DNA of 15,136 bases from Sulfurovum sp. (GTDB lineage: Bacteria; Campylobacterota; Campylobacteria; Campylobacterales; Sulfurovaceae). The position numbers and the translations under genes are program-made. Under the pieces are notes generated by a model. The model was given only the letters and a program-made list of their open reading frames with translations, had not been told where the DNA came from and did no database searches. Positions 1 to 5,844 of this stretch are shown one piece after another. The stretch's first letter is position 1, and the number at the start of each line of letters is the position of its first letter. The stretch is from NCBI GenBank assembly GCA_015490315.1, contig WFYB01000103.1, positions 1-15,136 on the forward strand. Reading direction: 5' to 3'.

Positions 1-450
1 CAGATACTGCTCGAACATGGTGTAGCAAAGCTTGACTGTGTCGATGTCGGCAGTGAACAGCTTCACCATTCGCTGCGAGAGGATGTCAGAGTCAGCGTGT
101 ATGAACAGACCGATATACGGGCGTTTGAAAGTGCGAAGCGTTACGGGGTGATCAGCTGTGATGTGTCGTTTATCTCTATCTTGCAGATCATAGGGGATAT
201 CGATCGTCTCGCAGAGGTGGAAGCGGATATCCTCATCCTCTACAAACCGCAATTTGAAGTAGGCAAGGATGTCAGGCGTGACAGCAAAGGGGTGGTACAG
301 GATATGGATGCCATCACCAGACGCAAAGAGGCGTTCGAAGCTGAGGCGCAAAGAGTGGGCTGGGATCTGATCTATCATGCACCCTCAATGGTGGCCGGAA
401 AAGAGGGAAATATCGAATACCTTTACCATTTTGTTAAAATTAGAAATTAG
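1..450 (+). CDS. tlyA: TlyA-family rRNA 2'-O-methyltransferase, 3' part only
   Basis: The reading frame is open from base 1 and ends with TAG at 448-450; the 5' part lies outside the window. The visible residues carry the DVG...QLHxSLR block, the DVSFIS segment and the KPQFE motif, all typical of the methyltransferase domain of TlyA/hemolysin A proteins. The missing N-terminus would hold the S4-like RNA-binding domain. Known family members 2'-O-methylate cytidines in 16S and/or 23S rRNA, which affects capreomycin sensitivity in some species; which rRNA is modified here cannot be told. The last codons run into a 7-bp tandem repeat, and ribF begins about 10 bp later, so the two are probably co-transcribed. 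The order tlyA-ribF-cmoA matches what I recall from Campylobacter. An internal ATG at 97 is not the true start, because family similarity continues upstream of it. Confidence 0.9.
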   Translation, partial: QILLEHGVAKLDCVDVGSEQLHHSLREDVRVSVYEQTDIRAFESAKRYGVISCDVSFISILQIIGDIDRLAEVEADILILYKPQFEVGKDVRRDSKGVVQDMDAITRRKEAFEAEAQRVGWDLIYHAPSMVAGKEGNIEYLYHFVKIRN

Positions 451-485
451 AAATTAGAAATTGGAAATTGGAAATTGGAAATTGG
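437..485. repeat. Seven tandem copies of a 7-bp repeat (AAATTAG / AAATTGG)
   Basis: Three copies of AAATTAG (437-457) are followed by four copies of AAATTGG (458-485), with no interruption. The array supplies the tlyA stop codon, the whole tlyA-ribF spacer, and the TTG start codon plus first codons of ribF. Because seven is not a multiple of three, gain or loss of one unit would shift which TTG is in frame with ribF and could alter the tlyA end. The repeat is directly visible; a role in phase variation is only inferred. Confidence 0.95.
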
Positions 486-1339
486 AATATAGTAATAGCA
501 TAAAATCTATCGCCATTGGATCTTTTGATGGGATGCATATCGCCCATCAGGCACTGATAGCCAGAGCGGAGGCAGTGGTGGTGATAGAGCGTAACGGGGG
601 TTATCTCACACCGGGATACAAACGTGCATGCTTTACTGACAGACCCTGTTTCTTCTACCACTTTGAGAAGATACGTGGCTTGACACCCGAAGCGTTTGTT
701 GCGAAGCTGCAAGAGGATTTCCCCAAACTTGAGAAGATCGTGGTGGGGTACGACTTTGCCTTTGGGAAAGGCAAGAGCGCTGATGCAAATCGTTTGAGAG
801 AACTTTTTGACGGCGAAGTAGAGATCGTAGAAGAGGTCAAATATGAAGAGATATCCGTACATTCACGCGTGATCAAAGCCTATCTCAAAGAGGGAGATAT
901 CCAGATGGCAAACTCTCTTTTGGGCAGAGAGTATCTCATCGAGGGACGGGTGATACGCGGGCAGGGGTTGGGGAGCCGGGCACTTGTACCGACACTCAAT
1001 CTTCATATCGAGGGGTATCAACTGCCGCTTGAGGGTGTTTATGCGACTCATACCTGCGTAGAAGGGAAGTGGTATGATTCAGTCAGCTTCATCGGACACC
1101 GGGTCAGTACAGACGGCAGCTATGCAGTGGAGACACACTTGCTTGAGAGCAGTATAGAGCCGCCTTTGGGAGAAGTAGGGGTTGCTTTTGTTGCCTTTTT
1201 ACGTGAGAACAGGAAGTTTGAGACGCTTGAGGCACTGAAGAAGCAGATAGAGCAAGATATTGTGCAGGCGAAAGTGGAATTAGGAATGAGGAATTTTGGT
1301 ATGCTTTCCTTTGGAAAGCTTTTTGGGATAATATCTTAA
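461..1339 (+). CDS. ribF: Bifunctional riboflavin kinase / FAD synthetase (RibF)
   Basis: RibF converts riboflavin to FMN and then FAD in the cytoplasm. The N-terminal nucleotidyltransferase domain shows IAIGSFDGMHIAHQ around residues 17-30, the family nucleotide-binding signature, and a VVGYDFAFGKG segment near residues 95-105. The C-terminal kinase domain (about residues 155-275) shows GRVIRGQGLG, the PTLN motif and an ETHLL segment. Length (about 290 aa) is normal. The start is uncertain: no ATG precedes the first motif, and the in-frame TTG codons at 461 and 482 both lie inside the 7-bp repeat with only weak GGA-containing Shine-Dalgarno sequence. The final 20 or so residues (after about codon 272) look like translated AT-rich repeat sequence rather than conserved protein. 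It sits between tlyA and cmoA and is probably co-transcribed with both. Confidence 0.93.
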   Translation: MEIGNWKLEYSNSIKSIAIGSFDGMHIAHQALIARAEAVVVIERNGGYLTPGYKRACFTDRPCFFYHFEKIRGLTPEAFVAKLQEDFPKLEKIVVGYDFAFGKGKSADANRLRELFDGEVEIVEEVKYEEISVHSRVIKAYLKEGDIQMANSLLGREYLIEGRVIRGQGLGSRALVPTLNLHIEGYQLPLEGVYATHTCVEGKWYDSVSFIGHRVSTDGSYAVETHLLESSIEPPLGEVGVAFVAFLRENRKFETLEALKKQIEQDIVQAKVELGMRNFGMLSFGKLFGIIS

Positions 1340-1351
1340 AAGGATACGGGT

Positions 1352-1516
1352 TTGCAGGCAGATAAATTATTTACTGAGAAGATAGAGAAGAAGTTCGAGT
1401 TTGATGTGAAAAGCGTCAGCAGACAACAACTGCTTGTTGTCTGTAGCTTTGGAACCGGAGTGATCGGAGCGAAGCGAAGCCACGGAGGGCTTCATCAGAC
1501 GACGGAATATCAATAA
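1352..1516 (+). pseudogene. Broken duplicate of the cmoA 5' end (54-codon open frame)
   Basis: This stretch begins with an AAAAGGA Shine-Dalgarno sequence and TTG start that copy those of cmoA exactly 177 bp upstream. The first 18 codons encode nearly the same residues as CmoA (LQADKLFTEKIEKKFEFD against LQSDKLFTQKIEKKFEFD). About 30 bp at 1378-1408 are identical; the first codons differ at several bases, largely without changing the residue. After base 1408 similarity stops, and the frame reads through unrelated palindromic sequence to TAA at 1514-1516. It may be a remnant of a cmoA allele from another lineage or a rearrangement scar. Whether the small peptide is made is unknown. It begins 13 bp after the ribF stop. 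Confidence 0.75.
1420..1443. repeat. Perfect 10-bp inverted repeat, 4-base loop, inside the cmoA duplication
   Basis: CAGACAACAA at 1420-1429 and TTGTTGTCTG at 1434-1443 are exact reverse complements around the four bases CTGC. A weaker inverted repeat, GAAGCC...GGCTTC, follows in the same inserted stretch (about 1475-1492). No run of T follows the stem, so it is not a typical intrinsic terminator. The stretch between the two cmoA start copies (1409-1513) resembles a small palindromic repeat unit and contains two such stems. Confidence 0.8.
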
Positions 1517-1528
1517 AAGGACACAATA

Positions 1529-2239
1529 TTGCAAAGTGACAAACTGTTTACACAGAAGATAGAGAAGAAGTTCGAGTTTGATGAAGCGGTTGCTTCGGTC
1601 TTTGATGATATGCTCAGTCGATCGGTGCCTTTTTATGATGAGGTGCGAGCCTTGGTGATCTCACTGATCCTTGCCCGTGCGAGTGAGGGGATGAAGGTGC
1701 TTGATCTTGGCTCATCCACAGCGAAGTTCCTGCTCGATCTGCACAGCAAAGCAAGCGTACCGATGCAGCTGACAGGCATAGACAACTCTCAGGCGATGCT
1801 CGATCGTGCGATGCAAAAAGCTGAGGCATTCGGTGCAGATATCAGGCTCGAACTTGCCGACATGCTGACCTATGACTACCGTAACGAAGATGTGATCGTT
1901 GCCAACTATACCCTTCAGTTCATCCGTCCGATGCAGCGTATAGAGCTTGTTAAAAAGCTCTATGAGGGGCTAAATGATGATGGGATATTTATCTTCTCAG
2001 AAAAGGTGGTTTTCGAGGATAAAAAGCTCGATAAGGAGCTCATAGATATCTATTATGCCTACAAAAAGGCACAGGGATACAGTGAGTATGAGATCGCACA
2101 GAAACGTGAAGCGCTGGAGAATGTACTGATTCCTTTTACGATCCGTGAAAATGTTCAGATGTGCAAAGAGGCGGGATTTCAAAGTGTCGATACACTTTTT
2201 CAGTGGGCGAATTTTGTTACATTCATAGCAAAAAAATGA
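1529..2239 (+). CDS. cmoA: Carboxy-S-adenosyl-L-methionine synthase (CmoA)
   Basis: CmoA turns S-adenosylmethionine and prephenate into carboxy-SAM, which CmoB uses to make 5-carboxymethoxyuridine-type wobble bases (cmo5U34) in tRNA. The 236-aa product starts with the family N-terminus (KLFTQKIEKKFEFDEAVASVFDDM), has the SAM-binding loop DLGSSTAKFLLDL near residues 58-70, GIDNSQAMLDRA near 85-96, and the NYTLQF segment near 125-130. Length is normal. The start is TTG at 1529, 8 bases after AAAAGGA; no in-frame ATG lies near. A duplicate of this start region lies 177 bp upstream and ends in a stop just before this Shine-Dalgarno sequence. ribF and tlyA precede it in the same direction. Prephenate comes from the shikimate pathway, whose first enzyme is encoded next door, though I would not read that as functional clustering. 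Confidence 0.9.
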   Translation: MQSDKLFTQKIEKKFEFDEAVASVFDDMLSRSVPFYDEVRALVISLILARASEGMKVLDLGSSTAKFLLDLHSKASVPMQLTGIDNSQAMLDRAMQKAEAFGADIRLELADMLTYDYRNEDVIVANYTLQFIRPMQRIELVKKLYEGLNDDGIFIFSEKVVFEDKKLDKELIDIYYAYKKAQGYSEYEIAQKREALENVLIPFTIRENVQMCKEAGFQSVDTLFQWANFVTFIAKK

Positions 2240-2240
2240 A

Positions 2241-2342
2241 AGTGAATAATATGAGATTAAGAGGTGAATAATTAAGCGTTATTCACTCCGATTTTATATT
2301 TTTTAATAGCACTTGTTCACACCTTATTCACCCGGTGAATAA
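2241..2342. promoter_or_regulatory. Cluster of DnaA-box-like TTATTCAC sites
   Basis: The octamer TTATTCAC occurs five times exactly: on the - strand at 2242-2249, 2264-2271 and 2335-2342, and on the + strand at 2279-2286 and 2324-2331. A near match, TTGTTCACA, lies at 2313-2321. Two pairs form inverted repeats: 2264-2286 with a 7-base spacer, and 2324-2342, a 19-base near-perfect palindrome. The E. coli DnaA box is TTATCCACA, and Helicobacter/Campylobacter boxes are known to prefer TTATTCAC. An AT-rich tract follows (2343-2425). It could be an origin module, a DnaA-titrating site or DnaA-responsive control of the DAHP synthase gene. An operator for another dimeric regulator is the alternative. 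Confidence 0.7.
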
Positions 2343-2425
2343 CTCCATTTTTTCTTTGATGACAATTTTGTAATAGAAACAATCTTTTTCCTTTGAAACC
2401 CATACACTTTTCATTGTTTTTAAGC

Positions 2426-2453
2426 TATAATCATCCAATTAAATTTGGATGAT
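2426..2453 (+). promoter_or_regulatory. Likely promoter of the DAHP synthase gene, with an inverted repeat over the start site
   Basis: TATAAT at 2426-2431 is a perfect -10 hexamer, preceded by T-rich tracts and no clear -35, as usual for Campylobacterota housekeeping promoters. Overlapping it, ATCATCCAA (2430-2438) and TTGGATGAT (2445-2453) form a perfect 9-bp inverted repeat with a 6-base spacer. That puts a possible operator or 5' hairpin at the expected transcription start. The sulfur-type TTTACA direct repeat found upstream of sox is absent here. Confidence 0.6.
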
Positions 2454-2483
2454 GGATAATCATCTTATGATGAAGGATAATTT

Positions 2484-3824
2484 ATGAGTTGGACACCAAG
2501 CAGTTGGAGAGCATTTCCCATCAAGCAGCAACCGACATATGATGATCAAGCCGCACTCAAGCAGGTGGAGGAGGAGCTGAGCTCTTATCCGCCGCTGATC
2601 TTTGCAGGAGAAGCACGCAGACTCAAGGAGAAACTGGCACGTGCAGGCAGGGGTGAGGCGTTTTTGCTCCAGGGCGGTGACTGTGCGGAGAGCTTTGCGG
2701 ACTTCAATGCGCAGAATATCAAAAACCTTTTCAAACTGATGCTCCAGATGAATATGGTGCTGATGTACTCAACAGGCAAACCGATCGTAAAAGTAGGGCG
2801 TATCGCCGGACAGTTTGCCAAGCCGAGATCTTCTGACTTTGAAGAGAAGGACGGCAAAAAACTGCCAAGCTACCGTGGAGACATCATCAACTCGATAGAG
2901 TTCAGCGAAGAGGCGAGGGTACCCAATCCACACAACATGATCAAAGCTTACAACCAGTCTGCGGCGACCTTAAACCTGCTTCGTGCCTTTTCTCGCGGAG
3001 GATTGGCAGATCTGAAAAAAGTGCATCAGTGGAACCTCGAGTTCATCAAGGACAATCCGCTCGGCAAACGCTATGAAGAGCTCAGCGACAAGATCGACAG
3101 AGCGATGAAGTTTATGGAGGCGTGCGGGATCAACAGCGACCTGCTGCCGCAGCTTCACCAGACGACACTCTATACGTCACATGAAGCGCTGCTGCTCAAC
3201 TATGAAGAGGCACTGACACGTCAGGATACAGAGACCGGAGAGTGGTATGACTGTTCGGCACATATGCTCTGGATCGGTGACAGGACAAGAGACCTAAATG
3301 AAGCACATATCGAATACTTCCGAGGAATCCAAAACCCGATCGGATGCAAGGTTGGTCCGAGTATGCAGCCTGACGAGCTGCTCTCCCTGATTGATGCGCT
3401 TAACCCTAACAATGAAGAGGGCAGACTCAATCTGATCGTGCGTATGGGAGCGTCCAAGATCTCCGAGCTCTACCCGCCGCTGCTCAAAGCGGTACGTGAT
3501 GCAGGCAAAAATGTCGTCTGGACGATCGACCCGATGCATGGTAATGTAGAGAAGAGTTCGACAGGATTCAAGACAAGAAACTTTGATAATATTCTCAGTG
3601 AAGTCGAGCAGTTCTTTGCCATCCATAAAGAGATGGGTACTGTCGCAGCGGGAATTCACCTTGAAATGACGGGTAACGATGTGACCGAATGTACAGGAAG
3701 TACTTCGTGCGCGATCACGGATGAGGGGCTTGCAAGCCGCTATCATACACAGTGTGATCCGAGACTCAATGCTTCTCAGGCTCTCGAGCTTGCATTTATG
3801 ATCTCAGATACGATCGGATTGTAG
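2484..3824 (+). CDS. Class II 3-deoxy-7-phosphoheptulonate (DAHP) synthase
   Basis: This cytoplasmic enzyme condenses phosphoenolpyruvate with erythrose 4-phosphate, the first step of the shikimate pathway. The 446-aa product is the plant/Mycobacterium-type class II form. It has GGDCAE at residues 64-69 (Cys67 a metal ligand), GRIAGQFAKPRS at 105-116 for substrate phosphate binding, RMGASK, DPMHGN (metal-ligand His), HLEMTGNDVTEC and a C-terminal DPRLN with the ligand Asp. All expected metal ligands are present and the length is normal. ATG 2484 follows AAGGA by about 8 bases. It is the last + strand gene before a convergent two-component operon and appears to have its own promoter. Feedback regulation cannot be judged from this reading. 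It may be called aroF, aroG or aroA-II in different genomes, so I give no symbol. Confidence 0.95.
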   Translation: MSWTPSSWRAFPIKQQPTYDDQAALKQVEEELSSYPPLIFAGEARRLKEKLARAGRGEAFLLQGGDCAESFADFNAQNIKNLFKLMLQMNMVLMYSTGKPIVKVGRIAGQFAKPRSSDFEEKDGKKLPSYRGDIINSIEFSEEARVPNPHNMIKAYNQSAATLNLLRAFSRGGLADLKKVHQWNLEFIKDNPLGKRYEELSDKIDRAMKFMEACGINSDLLPQLHQTTLYTSHEALLLNYEEALTRQDTETGEWYDCSAHMLWIGDRTRDLNEAHIEYFRGIQNPIGCKVGPSMQPDELLSLIDALNPNNEEGRLNLIVRMGASKISELYPPLLKAVRDAGKNVVWTIDPMHGNVEKSSTGFKTRNFDNILSEVEQFFAIHKEMGTVAAGIHLEMTGNDVTECTGSTSCAITDEGLASRYHTQCDPRLNASQALELAFMISDTIGL

Positions 3825-3827
3825 AAG

Positions 3828-3910
3828 CACTCCCTTGTGGTTGCCTTAAGGCATGATCAACAAATACCAATAATCATGACCACCCTGTGGGAGTGGTCAC
3901 CCACGAGGGG
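3828..3910. terminator. Inverted-repeat region between convergent genes, possible two-way terminator
   Basis: Several stems overlap in the gap between the convergent DAHP synthase and histidine kinase genes. TGACCAC (3877-3883) pairs with GTGGTCA (3893-3899). CACTCCC (3828-3834) pairs with GGGAGTG (3889-3895). CATGAT (3852-3857) pairs with ATCATG (3873-3878). GTGGG (3887-3891) pairs with CCCAC (3900-3904). The sequence is GC-richer than its neighbours. No T-run follows any stem, so termination is inferred mainly from position; a palindromic intergenic repeat is the alternative. Confidence 0.45.
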
Positions 3911-3915
3911 GACCC

Positions 3916-5118
3916 CTACTGTTGGGTTATCGTAAAGATATTTTTTCCATCTTCATGGCGGTATGCAAGCGTCATATGGTGGATATCGAGGATACTTTTG
4001 ACGATATAGAGTCCCAGACCCAGACCTCCTTTTGAGGTGTGGAAGGGCTTGAAGTAGTTTTCCAGCGGCTCTTTGAGCTGCTCTCCCTGATTGACAATCT
4101 CCAACTTCCCATCATCGATAATGACAGTCACATGCTTGTCTGTACTGTATTTGATCGCATTGTCAAGCAGGTTTTTGATCACAAGTGTAAAGAGTTCGAA
4201 ATCGACCTTGACAATATAATCCTTTTTGATATCGACGGTAACGAGACGTTCTGGATGCTCAATCATAAGCAGATCGATACTCGCTTCGACCAGATCGCTC
4301 ATCTTGTAGGGTTTGATATTGAGTTCGAAGTTCTTGGAGGTGATCTTCTCTATCTTGGCAAACTCATCGATGAGGAGATTGAGACGTTCGAAGATACTGT
4401 GTAGACGGCTTTTGCTCTTTTCATCTGGCAGCATCTCACTCATCAGACGTCCCTTGGCAATGGGCGTTTTGAGCTCATGCATCGTCGCACGCAAAAAGAG
4501 CTGTCGTGACTGTAGCAGCTCACGGATCATTTTGACAGCATGGTCAAACTCATTGGCGACCTCTGCGATCTCATCGTTTTTATCGCTGGCACACTCGATA
4601 TCGAGATTGCCTTTGGAGAATGTCTTGATCTTCTCTTTGAGTTCAGAAAGGGGTTTGAGGCTCTTCATGATCCAGAGATAGAGGAGAATGATCAACATGA
4701 AGACGATTGAAAATATCACGATCTGTTTGACCGGCAGTTTGGGTTTGTTTTTGTTCTCCAAAAAAAGTTTGAAACGGTCGTTATTGATCAGGATAACACG
4801 CTGCAGCTTGAAGGTATCGGTAGCAAAGTGTTTGTATTTACCTTTCTCTTTGAAGTAGCTCTCTATCTGTATCACTTTGGCTTTGTCTTTGATGAGCGAT
4901 ACATTTTGGGATTCGAGGTAGGCTTCGTCGATCTTGCCGTTACGCATATAATAATCGTAAAGGTAGTGGGCGATCTGGCGTTCATGCGCTTCGTTCCTCT
5001 CCTGGAACCGGGCATTGTCATATTTGATCGATCCGACAAAGAGGATCGCAAGCAGCAGCAGCGTGATCGAAAAGACCAGATTGATCTTGCTGCGAAGGGA
5101 ACTGAAGCCTTTAAACAA
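3916..5118 (-). CDS. Sensor histidine kinase, ArsS-like
   Basis: This is an inner-membrane sensor kinase of 400 aa that should phosphorylate the response regulator encoded just before it. A first membrane helix at about residues 12-30 is followed by a periplasmic domain of about 100 residues and a second helix at about 131-150. A HAMP linker comes next (about 151-205), then the H-box MHELKTP with His214, an N-box NLLDNAIKYS, and a glycine-rich GGLGLGLYIV ATP lid near the C-terminus. The H-box context and overall layout resemble H. pylori ArsS, an acid-responsive kinase, but the signal here is unknown. The start codon overlaps the end of the regulator gene by 8 bp, indicating translational coupling. 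It is the last gene of a probable four-gene operon. Confidence 0.9.
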   Translation of the reverse strand: MFKGFSSLRSKINLVFSITLLLLAILFVGSIKYDNARFQERNEAHERQIAHYLYDYYMRNGKIDEAYLESQNVSLIKDKAKVIQIESYFKEKGKYKHFATDTFKLQRVILINNDRFKLFLENKNKPKLPVKQIVIFSIVFMLIILLYLWIMKSLKPLSELKEKIKTFSKGNLDIECASDKNDEIAEVANEFDHAVKMIRELLQSRQLFLRATMHELKTPIAKGRLMSEMLPDEKSKSRLHSIFERLNLLIDEFAKIEKITSKNFELNIKPYKMSDLVEASIDLLMIEHPERLVTVDIKKDYIVKVDFELFTLVIKNLLDNAIKYSTDKHVTVIIDDGKLEIVNQGEQLKEPLENYFKPFHTSKGGLGLGLYIVKSILDIHHMTLAYRHEDGKNIFTITQQ

Positions 5119-5803
5119 GTTTATACCCTACACCGCGCACCGCTTGGATACGCTTGTTGCCTTCAGGATCAATCTCTGCAAGTTTGGAGCGGATCTTGGA
5201 GATGATGACATCGAGACTCTTGCCCTGGGAGTCGATACTCATGGTCGCAGAGGTGTTGATGATCTGTTCGCGTGACTGCGTGATGCCTTGATGTCTGACC
5301 AGCAGGGAGAGTACCTCAAATTCTGCCGGAGTCAGATTGAGCGCTTCACCTTTAAAGTAGATCGTATCACCCTTGATCTCAAAGTCGCTTTGTACGGCAC
5401 CGCCTTTGACCTCAGATTCTTTGTTGGTACGTTTGAGGATAGACATGATACGGGCATACATCTCTTTGGGATCATAGGGCTTTGGCAGGTAGTCATAGGC
5501 ACCGAGCTCAAAGCTCTGCACCTTGTCATTGATATCACTGCGCGCAGAGGAGATAATGACAGGGATGTCATATTTGCGTACCACCTCTTCACAGACTTCG
5601 AGCCCATCCATCCCAGGCAGAGTGAGATCAAGGATCATCAGATCATACTTTTTGACCCCCGCACTCAGACCCAAAAAAGGATCTTCATAGTTGGTGATCT
5701 TGATATCGAACTGGGCAAGGTACTCACTAAGGAGCTCCGCAAACTCCGGATCATCTTCGATCATCAGGATATTGATCATCTTACTGTCCTTTTTTTGATC
5801 CAT
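5111..5803 (-). CDS. OmpR-family response regulator, ArsR-like (two-component)
   Basis: The 230-aa protein has a receiver domain (residues about 10-125) with the acidic pair EDD near the start, phospho-acceptor Asp59 in LDLTLP, and the conserved Lys in the LPKPYDP segment. A winged-helix DNA-binding domain follows (about 140-230), ending in the usual AVRGVGYKL hairpin. It resembles the H. pylori two-component regulator ArsR, not the metal-sensing ArsR repressors. The start at 5803 has a strong AAGGAG 7 bases upstream; a second in-frame ATG at 5779 also has an AAGGA-like sequence and would remove eight residues. It lies 41 bp after the metallophosphoesterase gene on the same strand and overlaps the kinase gene. 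It is one of two candidates for binding the shared 11-bp direct repeats. Confidence 0.92.
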   Translation of the reverse strand: MDQKKDSKMINILMIEDDPEFAELLSEYLAQFDIKITNYEDPFLGLSAGVKKYDLMILDLTLPGMDGLEVCEEVVRKYDIPVIISSARSDINDKVQSFELGAYDYLPKPYDPKEMYARIMSILKRTNKESEVKGGAVQSDFEIKGDTIYFKGEALNLTPAEFEVLSLLVRHQGITQSREQIINTSATMSIDSQGKSLDVIISKIRSKLAEIDPEGNKRIQAVRGVGYKLV

Positions 5804-5844
5804 TATAGGCTCCTTAGGTTAATTGACCTCTAACAGACAGAGGG

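Noticed and set aside
440..862. Long open frame on the - strand opposite ribF
   Set aside because: It shadows ribF, which has clear family motifs; the translated sequence has no recognisable domain and part of it is the 7-bp repeat.
1352..1516. The 54-codon frame as a real small gene
   Set aside because: Its first third copies the cmoA start and the rest is palindromic repeat-like sequence; it fits better as a remnant, though translation is not excluded.
3294..3746. 150-residue frame on the - strand inside the DAHP synthase gene
   Set aside because: No motif or ribosome-binding site; it lies within the conserved catalytic domain on the other strand.
5804..5844. Short stem CCTCT/AGAGG and a GGTTAATTGACC near-palindrome between the phosphoesterase and regulator genes
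   Set aside because: The stems are 5 bp or imperfect with no T-run, so I could not support a terminator or operator.
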